NCBI GenBank assembly: GCA_035764005.1
Contig: DASTZZ010000033.1
Span: forward strand, 1 to 64,000
Direction: 5' to 3'
Length of the DNA: 64,000 bases
Origin: Terriglobales bacterium
Lineage (GTDB): Bacteria; Acidobacteriota; Terriglobia; Terriglobales; Acidobacteriaceae
The notes beneath the pieces were generated by a model. That model did not search any database. It worked only from the letters and a program-made list of their open reading frames with translations, and was not told where the DNA came from. The position numbers and the translations under genes were made by a program. Positions 7,375 through 17,239 of this stretch are shown piece by piece; position 1 is the first letter of the stretch; each line of letters opens with the position of its first letter.

Positions 7375-10341
7375 TCAATTAATGTCGAACTGCTCCTGAT
7401 GCAGCAAGGGATCGCTTTTCACAATGATGGTTTTGCCTGTTAGTTCTTCCATCTCCTGCAGCCAGCGGGCGCTGTTTGCTTTTAGCGCTTTTACCACTTC
7501 GGGATTTACGCGCAGCATTACGTCGTGGCGCTCCAGGTTGCGGGACATCTTGCGCATCTCGACGTAGATCTCGTTGCAGACTGTCTGCACGCTTTTGATC
7601 ATTCCCGTTCCGGTACAGTAGCTGCACGCTGTTGAGAGCGTGCGTTCTAGCGACTGCTTCACGCGCTTGCGCGTGATCGCCACCAGGCCGAAGTCGTTGA
7701 ACTGCAGGACCTTGGATGGCGCGCGGTCACTCTTGAGCGCGTCTTCGAGGGCCTGCATGACTTTCTGGCGGTTCTTGCGCTCGTCCATGTCAATGAAGTC
7801 GATCACGATGATGCCGCCGAGGTCGCGGAGGCGAATCTGGCGAACGATCTCTTTGATCGCATCGATGTTGGTTTTAACGATCGTGTCTTCGAGACGCTGC
7901 GTTTTGCCGACATATTTGCCGGTATTGATGTCAATCGCGACCAGCGCTTCGGTCTGATTGATGACGATGTAGCCGCCGCTCTTGAGCCAGACTTTCGATT
8001 TAAGCGCGTTGTTGATCTCCTCCTGAATTCCGAACTGCTCGAACAGAGGAGTGTCTTTGGTGTACAGCTTCGCACGACGCACCATCGCAGGCTGGAAGCG
8101 TCCGAGGAAGCGCACGATGCGCTCGTACTCCTGCTCGTTATCGACCCAGATGCTGGTGAAGTTGCTCGTGACCTGATCGCGCAGAATGCGCTCGACCAAG
8201 TTCAGATCGTGATAGATCAGAGCCGGTGCCTTGCTGTTTTCCGAACGCGACTTGATGTCGTTCCAGAGATTGATAAGAAAACGCAGGTCGGAGCGCAGAT
8301 CCTCTTCGCTGGCTCCTGCGGCTGCAGTGCGCACGATGAATCCCCCGTGTGCGCTTCCTTTTTCGCTGATCAGGATGCGCTTCAGACGCTGACGTTCTTC
8401 GTCCGAACCGATCTTGCGCGAGACGCCGACGTGATTGACGGTCGGCATGTACACGAGGAAGCGTCCAGGCAGCGCGATGTGGCTGGTGATGCGCGCGCCC
8501 TTCTTGGCCATCGGCTCTTTTGCGATCTGGACGAGAATCTCCTGGCCTTCTTTAAGAAGCTCGCTGATGGTCGGCTGAGATTCGCGCTGGATATTGCGGC
8601 GTCCGCGCATCGGACGACCACGACGGCCGCGGCGGAAGCGGTCTGGCGCTCCGCGCTCGGTGCGTTCGGTTCGCTGCTGGAATGCCGCTGTGTTTGCCGG
8701 TGCGCGAAGTTCTGCCCGACCTTCGTCGGCTTCAACCTCTGCCGATTCGGGAACAGATTCTTCTTCGCTCGTGGAGGTTTCGAGCGCCTGCTCTTCATAG
8801 GCCGTATCTTCCATGTCTGCGGCTTCAATCTGCGCAGGCGAGGCATTGCCATTTCCTGAGACAAAGCTCTCGACCTCTTCCCCGGAAGGCTGATCTTCCA
8901 GATCGGAAGGCTCGCCTTGCTGTAATCCGAGGCGCTGATTTACATGGGCTTCGCGAACCGCTTCAACGAGCTGCTGCGCGTTGTCGGCGTCGAGAGTTTC
9001 CTCTTCGAGTTCTTCATAGACCTCTTCATCCAGGTGCTCGCCAATGGGAAGGACGTCGCTTTCTTCTTCGTCGATCAATTCTTCTTCGACAACGCCCGAA
9101 CCGAACTCATGGGACGGCTGCTCTGAGCGCTCTTGAATCTCGGGACTAAGTATTTCACCCGTAGAGACTGCTTCCCCCGAGCGAGATCCTTGGCCCTGCA
9201 GCGCATGTTCGACTCGCTCATCCGAGTCAGCGCGTTCTGGCTCGGTGTAGTGAACGTTTGCAGCGGTGGCATGATGCTCCGTGCGCACCTCTGGAGTTTC
9301 ATGCTGAGTAAGGGTTTCCGCCTGCGAAGGTTGAGGCTCCCTTGCAGACTCGCTCAGCTGGGCGTGCTGCTGAGCGCTCTCCGGCTCCAAAGTGGAACTC
9401 TCGCGCCCTCGATATTTCGCGAGCGATTCGCCGGGAAGAGCGAAGACTGGCGGACCGGCAGGAGCGCTCTCTTCTTTTTTCTGGCTCTGATTCTCCTCAC
9501 GACGGTTTGGCTTTTCCCAGCGCGATTCGAATCTCTTGCGAAAGCGCTCGAAGCGAGACGGCTGCCTCTCGGGTTGAGGTTCGGCGCTCGATTGTCCGCT
9601 GTCCCCGCCCCGGTACTTGGAGATCGACTCGCCGGGCAGGACCGAAATGGATGCACCGGGAGCCGGCTCGGGAATATGCGATTCCGAGATTACGTGCTCT
9701 GACGGGCGAATAGGCTCGGAAGAATGAGCCTCCGGTGCAGTCGCCAGTTCGTTTGCCGGTTCGGCTTCCACTTCGGCGTGACGGTACTTGGAAAGCGATT
9801 CGCCGGGCAGAATTACTTTTTCCTGTTCTCCACCTTCTGCGCTCTCTTCCCCTTCGAAGCTCTCGGTGGTTTCCGGCCCGCTTTGTTGGCCGCCTTGCTC
9901 CTGGAATCCCCCGCGTCCACGCCGCCGTCCACGGCGTCCACGCCACCGGCGCGGGCCGCGCTCAAACTGATCGGAAGATTGCTGATCCTGGGTTGAACCG
10001 TTCTCGGCACCTGCAGGTTTCTGCTCCTGCACTGCTGCGGATGCAGGCTGCGAACTCCGTTGCTGCGGCTCGCCGCGATCGGCTACCTGCTCGAAGTCTT
10101 CCTGATCTTCCTGCTCTTCGAGGAAGTCGGTTACGTACAAGAACGCGTCGCGCTCCAGTCCAATATCGACGAATGCCGACTGCATTCCGGGCAGCACTCG
10201 GGTGACGCGGCCTTTATAGATGGAACCTGCGAGCGTGTATTCGTTCTCACGCTCAAAGTAAATTTCAGAAAGTTGTTCGTCATCGACTACCGCGACTTTG
10301 GTTTCGTGCGGAGTCGTAGAAATGAATAGCTCTTTGGCCAT
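7375..10341 (-). CDS. rng: Ribonuclease E/G family endonuclease with giant S1 insertion
   Basis: A single-strand-specific endoribonuclease for rRNA maturation and mRNA turnover. The core is canonical: S1 strands (IYKGRVTRVLPGMQSAFVDIG, about 41-61), the DNase-I-like and Mg-binding region (GGYIVINQTEALVAIDINTGK, GGIIVIDFIDM) and a zinc-link CSYCTGTG. Between about residues 76 and 590 the S1 domain is interrupted by a low-complexity insertion of some 515 residues, acidic in most parts with two RG-rich basic blocks (FERGPRRWRGRRGRRRGRGG and RFRRGRRGRPMRGRR). The decapeptide LPGES(L/I)(S/A)KYR occurs three times in it (178, 235, 302). GGAGC precedes the ATG. Position downstream of mreBCD-mrdA-rodA matches rng in other bacteria. 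Confidence 0.92.
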   Translation of the reverse strand: MAKELFISTTPHETKVAVVDDEQLSEIYFERENEYTLAGSIYKGRVTRVLPGMQSAFVDIGLERDAFLYVTDFLEEQEDQEDFEQVADRGEPQQRSSQPASAAVQEQKPAGAENGSTQDQQSSDQFERGPRRWRGRRGRRRGRGGFQEQGGQQSGPETTESFEGEESAEGGEQEKVILPGESLSKYRHAEVEAEPANELATAPEAHSSEPIRPSEHVISESHIPEPAPGASISVLPGESISKYRGGDSGQSSAEPQPERQPSRFERFRKRFESRWEKPNRREENQSQKKEESAPAGPPVFALPGESLAKYRGRESSTLEPESAQQHAQLSESAREPQPSQAETLTQHETPEVRTEHHATAANVHYTEPERADSDERVEHALQGQGSRSGEAVSTGEILSPEIQERSEQPSHEFGSGVVEEELIDEEESDVLPIGEHLDEEVYEELEEETLDADNAQQLVEAVREAHVNQRLGLQQGEPSDLEDQPSGEEVESFVSGNGNASPAQIEAADMEDTAYEEQALETSTSEEESVPESAEVEADEGRAELRAPANTAAFQQRTERTERGAPDRFRRGRRGRPMRGRRNIQRESQPTISELLKEGQEILVQIAKEPMAKKGARITSHIALPGRFLVYMPTVNHVGVSRKIGSDEERQRLKRILISEKGSAHGGFIVRTAAAGASEEDLRSDLRFLINLWNDIKSRSENSKAPALIYHDLNLVERILRDQVTSNFTSIWVDNEQEYERIVRFLGRFQPAMVRRAKLYTKDTPLFEQFGIQEEINNALKSKVWLKSGGYIVINQTEALVAIDINTGKYVGKTQRLEDTIVKTNIDAIKEIVRQIRLRDLGGIIVIDFIDMDERKNRQKVMQALEDALKSDRAPSKVLQFNDFGLVAITRKRVKQSLERTLSTACSYCTGTGMIKSVQTVCNEIYVEMRKMSRNLERHDVMLRVNPEVVKALKANSARWLQEMEELTGKTIIVKSDPLLHQEQFDIN

Positions 10342-10806
10342 GCTTGCTCCAGTAATGCGGCAAGCGAGATGCTTAGGAGGTCAGAACCCCTTTACGGAAG
10401 GGACCGGAGTGCAGCGCAGCATTGGGATCTTCTTGGGAACGAACGGGTAGGCGGGAATCCGAAGTGGTGTTGGATGGACTACTGCTTCGAAATCTTGAAC
10501 CTATCGCGATCATGCTCGCGGCCTTGGCTGCAGATGAGAACTTGTGGCCGCTGTGCCGGAATCTGAACACATATCGCGGAGGCGATAGATGGATAAACCG
10601 GACGGGCCGTTACCCTGTCCTCTTGCAGACGTAAACTCTTAAGTCCTCTCCGGCTCGTCTCGATTGCCGGTGCCCTCATCTTCGTGGAGGGCTAAACGTA
10701 AATTCGTTGGCGTCCATCGGGACGCTAACACCAGATCGCCGATGCGATCCGGGTAAAACAAAAACTTGTGTGCCGGCCTGCCAGGGCTCCGGCTGTAAAC
10801 CTCGGT
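10342..10806. other. Intergenic region between rodA and the RNase E/G gene
   Basis: These 465 bp have no convincing coding frame. The only structure seen is a small perfect hairpin gcgtcc-atcg-ggacgc at 10710-10725, about 80 bp beyond the rodA stop, without a T-run on the transcript strand. The part next to 10341 must carry the RNase promoter or leader; RNase E mRNA leaders are autoregulated in some bacteria, but I cannot see specific evidence for that here. Confidence 0.5.
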
Positions 10807-11901
10807 CTAGTTCACGAACCTGCGCATGCGGATGTTATTCACAATGCCCAGAGCAAGGAACGTAAACAGAACCGACGATCCGCCATAACTCATCAACGGC
10901 AACGGGATTCCGGTCACAGGCATATAGCCTACGACCATGCCTACGTTGACGAGAATATGAAACACCAGGACCGCTACAACTCCCATGATAATCAAAGTTC
11001 CGGCACGGTCTGGAGCAGATTGAGCGTTTTGAATCAAACGCATCAACACGATGAAGTATAGCAGCAAGACGACCAGGCACCCCACAAACCCGTGCTCCTC
11101 GGCGAAGGCTGCGAAGATGAAGTCCGTATACGGGATCGGAATAAAGGCGCCTTGCGTCTGGCTACCCTTCATTGAACCTTTTCCGGTCAGTCCGCCGGAT
11201 CCTACCGCGATCAGAGACTGCTGAATCTGATATCCGGAACCGCGCGGATCCGCTTCCGGCTCGCTGAAGCTGGTCAAGCGGGCTTTCTGGTATGGCTTCA
11301 AACCCCATCGCCAGACGGGATAAATCATCAGCGTCCCCAGCAGCAAGATGCTAATCGCGTGCTTGAACTTAATACCCCCTAAAAACAAAGCGCAGATAAG
11401 AACCGGAATATAGGTCAGCGAAGTTCCCAGGTCGGGCTGCTTCAGCACCAGTGCCATCGGCACGCCAACGATCAAAAATGCCTTCACGATGTCGCGCAAA
11501 CCAACATCGCGTCCAGCTAAGTCGGAGAAGTACTTGGCCAGCGTCAATATCAGGACAAGCTTGATCCATTCCGATGGCTGAAAATGCTGACCTCCGGGCA
11601 GCTTGATCCAGCGCTTTGCGCCCAGCACGCGAGTTCCAACCGCGGCGACCGCCAATAATGAAAGAATCGATGCAATGTAAAACCAGTGCACGTTCTCCAG
11701 CAGAGCCTGATAGTTCACCATGCTGGCGAAGAACATCAGGATCAGTCCGCCGATGATCCAGTAAACCTGCTTGGTTTGGAATCCGACAAATTTCGTCTGC
11801 CGTGTAGCACTATAGATTTCGAAAGTGCCCACGGCGCAGATAATCAGGATGAACGCCAGAAGTATCCAGTCAAAATCGCGAAAAGAAATGAAGCGACGCA
11901 T
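10807..11901 (-). CDS. rodA: Peptidoglycan glycosyltransferase RodA, SEDS family
   Basis: An inner-membrane SEDS glycosyltransferase that polymerises lipid II in the elongasome with its PBP2 partner. The 364 residues contain about ten hydrophobic segments. SEDS signatures are present: WIKLPGGQHFQPSEWIKL, KQPDLGTSLTYIPVLICALFLGG, QQSLIAVGSGGLTGKG, PYTDFIFAAFAEEHGF and GIPLPLMSYGGSSVLFTFLALGIV. Its ATG overlaps the mrdA stop by one base (TAATG), so the pair is translationally coupled, as is common for these partners. Confidence 0.95.
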   Translation of the reverse strand: MRRFISFRDFDWILLAFILIICAVGTFEIYSATRQTKFVGFQTKQVYWIIGGLILMFFASMVNYQALLENVHWFYIASILSLLAVAAVGTRVLGAKRWIKLPGGQHFQPSEWIKLVLILTLAKYFSDLAGRDVGLRDIVKAFLIVGVPMALVLKQPDLGTSLTYIPVLICALFLGGIKFKHAISILLLGTLMIYPVWRWGLKPYQKARLTSFSEPEADPRGSGYQIQQSLIAVGSGGLTGKGSMKGSQTQGAFIPIPYTDFIFAAFAEEHGFVGCLVVLLLYFIVLMRLIQNAQSAPDRAGTLIIMGVVAVLVFHILVNVGMVVGYMPVTGIPLPLMSYGGSSVLFTFLALGIVNNIRMRRFVN

Positions 11902-13913
11902 TAGTGAACCTTGGCCGGGATTGCGGGTGGCGGCACTACGAGCAAAGTAGCAGGGTCGACTGGCTTGGCTGCTGGAGCATGCGCAGGGATCTCCAGACTA
12001 CCGGCCTGCAATTCGTCGGAGTTACCATCTTGGGTATGGCCTTCGCCCCAGAGTCCTGAAAGCTCAATCGGGCGACCATCTTTATCAACCGCCGCATAGT
12101 TCACGTCATTGCGGACGCGACGTTGCTTGTCGACAAATGCCTTTATGACGGGAGCGACGAGGCGAGCTGCCAATCTACCGTGTTCGCCACCTTTGAAAAG
12201 TATGGCAACGACAATGTCGGGATTGCGGCGAGGAGTAACCCCAACAAACCAGCCATTTTGTTTGTACAGATCAAGATGTTCACCGAGCATCTTCCGATGA
12301 CTTAGGCTAACGACTTGAGCGCTGCCGGTCTTTCCTGCGAAATCAATTCCCGGAAGGTGAGCACTGGGTGCCGAACCTCCTACATCCACGACCCGCGCCA
12401 TCGCGTCCGTGATCGTTACCCAAGCTTGAGGATCTAAGGGCACTTTTGTGATATCGCGGTCGCGCTTGGCTACTTCCACATATTGAGTTGGGAGTTCGTC
12501 AGGAAATGCAACATGTGGATGCACCAAGCGTCCATCGCTGGTGATCGCTCCAATCGCACGCGCGAGCTGCACGGGATTCGTCGCGATCGCACCTTGACCG
12601 ATACCAACTGAGATCGTTTCCCCTGCGAACCATTTTTGTTTAAACACCCTTGCCTTCCATTCTTCAGAAGGCATTACGCCGCTGACTTCCTGGGGTAAAT
12701 CGATGCCCGTTTTTTGACCAATGCCTAATTCGGTCGCGTACTTCGCGATTTTGTCAATGCCGAGCTTTTCAGCCAGTGTGTAGAAGAACACGTCGCAAGA
12801 TTGATAAATCGCCTTCGAGAAATCTACTTCGCCGTGACCGCTTGGAACCCAGCAGCCAAAACGGTGTCCATAGAAAACGGCGCTGCCGCTGCAATGGACC
12901 TTCATGTTCTGCGCGATGCCTTCTTGCGCACCGGCTACCGACATAATGATCTTGAAGACGGATCCGGGAGCGAGTTGCGATTGAATGGCCTTATTCAGAA
13001 GTGGTTTTTCGGGATCAGAGATCAGGGCATTCCATTCTTTGTTGGTAATGCGCACCGAAAATGCGTTCGGATCAAATGCTGGACGACTTACCATCGCCAG
13101 GATTTCTCCGGTATGAGGATCCATCGCGACGATCGCGCCGTTGTAACCTTCGAGAGCCTGCTCGGCAGCCATCTGAATGTCGAGATCGATAGTTAGCTTC
13201 AGATTTTGTCCCGGAACTGCCGGCTCGGTGCTGAGCCGTCCGACTTCTTTACCGTGACTGTTGACCAGCGACCGCCGCGATCCATCCTTTCCCATCAGGA
13301 TTTCGTTGTAGAACTGCTCGACTCCACTTTTGCCGACGATTGCTCCCGGTTGGTAGGTCTCATATTGCGGCGAGTTCAAGTCCTGCTCGCTCACTTCGCC
13401 GACATATCCGATCAGGTGCGCCAGGAACCCGTTCTTCGGATACAGGCGACGGTGCACCATGATTGTTTCCAATTCAGGAAGCTCGTCGCGATGTGCCTCG
13501 ACAAAAGCCTGCTCGTCAGGGGTGATGTCCTCCTTGAGAAGAAACGGGGCGCTGGGGCTTCCGGCCAGACGGCGCATCTGCTCGTGAATCTCCTCGACTG
13601 TCATGTGGAGACCGGAGGCAATCTTCTTGAGGTCCGTTTCAGAATCTTTCGGTAGCTGCTCGCGAATCAGCAGCGCGGAAACTGACGGGTAGTTATCAAC
13701 CAGGATGCGGCCTTCGCGGTCATAGATCTTGCCGCGCGGTGCCAGAATGGGAACCTTACGAATCCGGTTCTGTTCGGCTAAGCTCGAATACTTCTCGCTG
13801 CCGCGTACCTGAAGATTCCAAAGGCGGACCACGAGAATACCGATGATCAGCAGGATTACGTACTGGATGGAGGCCAGCTTGACTGACGGTATCTTGTCTT
13901 CGTGGTCGTACAT
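11901..13913 (-). CDS. mrdA: Penicillin-binding protein 2 (peptidoglycan transpeptidase)
   Basis: A class B PBP, the elongasome D,D-transpeptidase anchored by one N-terminal helix (about 13-34, ASIQYVILLIIGILVVRLWNL). The pedestal domain begins at LAPRGKIYDREGRILVDN. The active-site motifs are S318-V-F-K321, S372-C-D (SxN-like) and K528-T-G. I use the internal ATG at 13913, which gives 670 residues beginning MYDHEDKIP; a start 20 codons upstream would add a basic leader atypical of the family. It overlaps rodA by one base. The C-terminal 60 residues are proline- and alanine-rich. Confidence 0.94.
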   Translation of the reverse strand: MYDHEDKIPSVKLASIQYVILLIIGILVVRLWNLQVRGSEKYSSLAEQNRIRKVPILAPRGKIYDREGRILVDNYPSVSALLIREQLPKDSETDLKKIASGLHMTVEEIHEQMRRLAGSPSAPFLLKEDITPDEQAFVEAHRDELPELETIMVHRRLYPKNGFLAHLIGYVGEVSEQDLNSPQYETYQPGAIVGKSGVEQFYNEILMGKDGSRRSLVNSHGKEVGRLSTEPAVPGQNLKLTIDLDIQMAAEQALEGYNGAIVAMDPHTGEILAMVSRPAFDPNAFSVRITNKEWNALISDPEKPLLNKAIQSQLAPGSVFKIIMSVAGAQEGIAQNMKVHCSGSAVFYGHRFGCWVPSGHGEVDFSKAIYQSCDVFFYTLAEKLGIDKIAKYATELGIGQKTGIDLPQEVSGVMPSEEWKARVFKQKWFAGETISVGIGQGAIATNPVQLARAIGAITSDGRLVHPHVAFPDELPTQYVEVAKRDRDITKVPLDPQAWVTITDAMARVVDVGGSAPSAHLPGIDFAGKTGSAQVVSLSHRKMLGEHLDLYKQNGWFVGVTPRRNPDIVVAILFKGGEHGRLAARLVAPVIKAFVDKQRRVRNDVNYAAVDKDGRPIELSGLWGEGHTQDGNSDELQAGSLEIPAHAPAAKPVDPATLLVVPPPAIPAKVH

Positions 13914-14070
13914 CAAATCAGCTTCAATTTGGGAAGGAACCGCACAGCGGGGCCGTGCTCGTATTTTATCCAACTACACTGCTTCTAACAGCGAGAACCT
14001 TGGGGATATCCGTACCTAGTACGTTACGGAAGAGCTAGGGCGAGCGCCTGAGCGGTAATGCATTACATCG

Positions 14071-14589
14071 CTACCGCTTCTTCGTTCGGTCCATCAGCGC
14101 GAAAAGAATGACGGCCAATAGACCATTGGCGAGTGCTGCGCCGGCTTCGTGCAGGGTTCGCCAGTCCGACGGAATCGCCAGCAACTGCCGCCTGACAATG
14201 AAATAGAGGGCGTCGTGCAGGAATGTAAAGAAGAACACCATCAGGAAGCGCGAACCTGGATTGTCGACATCGACCTTTACACCGATTGACGATGCAGCGT
14301 ACCCGATAATGGTCTTGGCAATGCCGTAAATGCCTATGGGCAGGTGCGTTAGCGCATCCTGCGTAAGCCCAATCGCGCAGCCGGTAAGCATTCCGGCGAG
14401 TTGGTTGCGACGCGATACCGCAAAGAAAATAGTTACGAGAAGAGGAATGTCGAATAGCTTCAGGAAACCGAGGCGCGACGACACGTACACCTGGAAAAAA
14501 ATCGCGAGCAGAGGAATCCCGACCGTCGCGAGGGCACTAAATTTATGGACCTCGATCTCTTCGCGCGAAGTGTAAGTAATCGTTGTCAC
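14071..14589 (-). CDS. mreD: Rod shape-determining protein MreD
   Basis: A small membrane protein of the MreBCD elongasome scaffold. It has 172 residues with five to six hydrophobic segments. The typical MreD stretch GCAIGLTQDALTHLPIGIYGIAKTIIGY identifies it, along with a DVDNPGSRFLMVFFFTFLHDALYF segment. The GTG start shares one base with the mreC stop (TAGTG). The 157 bp between its stop and the mrdA start contain no gene. Confidence 0.9.
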   Translation of the reverse strand: MTTITYTSREEIEVHKFSALATVGIPLLAIFFQVYVSSRLGFLKLFDIPLLVTIFFAVSRRNQLAGMLTGCAIGLTQDALTHLPIGIYGIAKTIIGYAASSIGVKVDVDNPGSRFLMVFFFTFLHDALYFIVRRQLLAIPSDWRTLHEAGAALANGLLAVILFALMDRTKKR

Positions 14590-15848
14590 TATCGCGGCGT
14601 CTCCAGCGTCGGCTGATCGGTTGCAGGCGTCGTTTGCTGAGGCGCAGGTTGCTGAGGCACCGTTCGCTGAGGCGTGGTTTGCTCGGTCGTCGTTTGCTGA
14701 GGTGCAGGTTGCGTCGCGCTTTCTCCTTGAGCCGGTTTGGTTGTCCGGTTGTCACTTTCGACCGGACTAACCGCAGGCTTCCGCTTCGGTGCCTGCATGG
14801 ATGTGACAGAAGAATTTGCCGCTTGGGAAGTTGACGGTTTAGGCGCTCCTACACTCGCAGCCGTACTGGCCGGCTTCCTGGCATACAGCACGCTCGTCGG
14901 CGGAGGCTCCTCACCTTTTGCGGGCGCCCTGGGAGCGACGGTCGGCAACCGCTGAGCGAGAATATCGGCCGCTCGCAGAGCTCTCGGCCCTTCTGGAGCC
15001 TCGGGAGACTTATCGATCACCTTCGTGATCACCAGCACTTCTTCCACTCTCTCGAGATCGGCGGAAGGTTTGACTTTGACGATCATGAACGGTCCGCCTT
15101 CAGGATCGGGCGAAGTTGTGGAAACTACGCCCATGGGCAATCCGCGAGGATATATCTGATCGCCGCCCGATGAGACCACCGGGTCGCCGGGCTCAATCTT
15201 TTCGTCGACCATGACGTGAAGGATTTCCGGAATTCCAGACGGGGTTCCGTGCAGAACTCCGCGCAGACGCGTGCGCTCCAGCATCACACCCGCTCCGGCA
15301 GTCGCGTCGTTGATCTCAAGCACCTGCGACGTACCGGGAAAAACCTTGGCGATTTTGCCTACGATTCCTTTCGGCGTAATTACCGCCATGTCCGGCTTGA
15401 TCCCGTCGCCTGAACCTTTATCGATATAAAGCAGATGCGAATGCTCACTTCCGCTCGTGCCGATGACCTGCGCGGCTACAGTTTGCGAAATGAATTTCTC
15501 CTTAAAGGCGAGCAGGGCTTGCAGGCGGCGGGCCTGACCAGCGTCTTCGGCAAGGCTCACTTGTTCCAGCCGTAAGCGATCAACTTGCTCCTGCAGGTCG
15601 TGATTCTGCGCTCGGACGTGGCGGAGGTCGACGTAGTTATGCCAAATGCTGCTGACGCCGTCACCGATCGAATTAAATGCCTTTTCAGCAGGGACAAATA
15701 TCTCCACAATCCATAAGCGGACGAGAGACATCGATTCCCCCGCGCCTGCTACCGGACGACGCACTTGGGAAGCAAGCACGATGACCTGCGCCATCAACAG
15801 CCCGAGCAGAACGGTTACGTTCCGGTATCTTGTGAAGAAATTTTCCAT
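14589..15848 (-). CDS. mreC: Rod shape-determining protein MreC with long PQT-rich tail
   Basis: A periplasmic elongasome protein that binds PBP2 and MreD. An N-terminal anchor (about 12-28) is followed by a coiled coil (about 70-105) and the two beta domains (GTSGSEHSHLLYIDKGSGDGI, GVVSTTSPDPEGGPFMIVKVKPSADL). After about residue 285 comes a tail of some 130 residues rich in P, Q, T and A, ending in repeated QQP/QQTT units; the encoding DNA at 14590-14720 is correspondingly repetitive. A tail of this length is unusual for MreC. The gene is separated from mreB by an inverted-repeat element. Confidence 0.93.
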   Translation of the reverse strand: MENFFTRYRNVTVLLGLLMAQVIVLASQVRRPVAGAGESMSLVRLWIVEIFVPAEKAFNSIGDGVSSIWHNYVDLRHVRAQNHDLQEQVDRLRLEQVSLAEDAGQARRLQALLAFKEKFISQTVAAQVIGTSGSEHSHLLYIDKGSGDGIKPDMAVITPKGIVGKIAKVFPGTSQVLEINDATAGAGVMLERTRLRGVLHGTPSGIPEILHVMVDEKIEPGDPVVSSGGDQIYPRGLPMGVVSTTSPDPEGGPFMIVKVKPSADLERVEEVLVITKVIDKSPEAPEGPRALRAADILAQRLPTVAPRAPAKGEEPPPTSVLYARKPASTAASVGAPKPSTSQAANSSVTSMQAPKRKPAVSPVESDNRTTKPAQGESATQPAPQQTTTEQTTPQRTVPQQPAPQQTTPATDQPTLETPR

Positions 15849-15858
15849 TACTTCCTAG

Positions 15859-16003
15859 TTAACCACGGAGACACAGAGTCACGGAGAAAAGCAAATCGGG
15901 TGATCGGATGTCGAGCCCCGAAGGGAAGCAGATCGTCCGAATCACCCGATTGCCCAATCACCTTAATGCCTTTCTCTGCGCCTCCGTGTCTCCGTGGTGA
16001 ACA
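15859..16003. repeat. Inverted-repeat element, accacggagacac family
   Basis: The left arm (15859-15890, ttaaccacggagacacagag) is the near reverse complement of the right arm (15969-16003, ctccgtgtctccgtggtgaa). The inner part carries a second nested pair, cgggtgat at about 15898 and atcacccga at about 15942. The element fills the mreB-mreC gap and could fold into a long hairpin in the transcript. Similar accacggagacacggag strings occur in many bacterial genomes (from memory, unverified here). Confidence 0.7.
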
Positions 16004-16018
16004 GACGTTGTACGAACG

Positions 16019-17038
16019 CTATTCGATCGAAATCTTGCGCAGCAGCTTGAAGTCGCTGAGCATCTTCCCAGTGCCGAGCACCACGCTGGCCAGCGGATCG
16101 TCAGCAATCGAAACCGGCAGGCCGGTTTCCTCTCGGATGCGCTTATCCAAATTCTTGAGCAGAGCCCCGCCGCCGGTGAGCACGATGCCGCGATCACTGA
16201 TGTCGGCGCTGAGTTCAGGAGGCGTACGCTCCAGAGCGACGCGGATCGCGTTCATGATGGTCGAAACGCACTCGCTGAGCGCTTCGCGAATTTCGCTGTC
16301 GTCCACGGTTGCCGTTTTGGGAACACCCTCGATCAGGTTCCGCCCTTTGATCTCCATGGTCAGCGGCTTATCCAGTGGGAACGCGGAGCCGATTTCTATC
16401 TTGATCTGTTCAGCCGTGCGCTCGCCGATCAGCAGGTTATATTTCCGCTTCAGGTAATTCATAATGGCTTCGTCCATCTGATTACCCGCCATGCGCACCG
16501 AGCGCGAATAGACGATGCCGGAAAGCGAGATCACCGCGATGTCGGTGGTACCGCCGCCGATATCGACGACCATGTTGCCGCTCGGTTCCGTGATGGGAAG
16601 GCCAGCGCCGATCGCGGCCACCATCGCCTGCTCCACGAGGTGGACCTCGCTGGCTTTCGCGCGATAAGCCGAGTCCATAACGGCACGTTTTTCAACCTGC
16701 GTGATTTCCGAAGGTACACCAATAACGATGCGCGGATGCACCATCATCTTGCGGTTGTGTGCCTTCTGAATGAAGTAGTTCAACATCTTCTCGGTGACTT
16801 TGAAGTCAGCAATGACGCCGTCCTTCATCGGCTTGATAGCCACGATGTTGCCGGGCGTGCGGCCCAGCATCTCTTTGGCCTCCTTACCGACGGCCTCAAC
16901 TTCGCCGCTGTTCTTATTGATCGCGACGATCGACGGCTCATTAACGACGATGCCTTTCCCTTTGGCATAGACCAAGGTGTTGGCCGTGCCTAGATCAATC
17001 GCAAGGTCGCTCGAGAACATGCTGAACAGCGAGCGCAT
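16019..17038 (-). CDS. mreB: Rod shape-determining actin homologue MreB
   Basis: A cytoplasmic ATP-dependent filament protein that positions the elongasome. Actin-fold motifs are [21 protein letters not shown] (phosphate 1), [17 protein letters not shown] (phosphate 2) and [18 protein letters not shown] (adenosine). The start at 17038 gives [17 protein letters not shown], the usual MreB N-terminus, and 339 residues. A start 15 codons upstream is possible but atypical. It is first in the mreB-C-D-mrdA-rodA order, with a FecR-type gene upstream on the same strand. Confidence 0.96.
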   Translation of the reverse strand: MRSLFSMFSSDLAIDLGTANTLVYAKGKGIVVNEPSIVAINKNSGEVEAVGKEAKEMLGRTPGNIVAIKPMKDGVIADFKVTEKMLNYFIQKAHNRKMMVHPRIVIGVPSEITQVEKRAVMDSAYRAKASEVHLVEQAMVAAIGAGLPITEPSGNMVVDIGGGTTDIAVISLSGIVYSRSVRMAGNQMDEAIMNYLKRKYNLLIGERTAEQIKIEIGSAFPLDKPLTMEIKGRNLIEGVPKTATVDDSEIREALSECVSTIMNAIRVALERTPPELSADISDRGIVLTGGGALLKNLDKRIREETGLPVSIADDPLASVVLGTGKMLSDFKLLRKISIE

Positions 17039-17239
17039 GTTGTGCACGCGCGAGTTCTGGGAGTGAAATCCGTTCGACGACATGACAGTGAAGTTTTCTT
17101 TCTATCCTTGAGTGATTGCGCTCTCTGCTTCTAATCCTCACGCTGTGGTCTGGCGCAAAGAGCGTTCACCAGATTTGCGTCTGAACTTCCATTTGGGACT
17201 CGCGCCCCGAAACCTTTTTCGCCTGCACTCGGCGGGCCA

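Noticed and set aside
8209-8859. Plus-strand frame opposite the RNase E/G gene
   Set aside because: A shadow of the strongly supported RNase core on the other strand.
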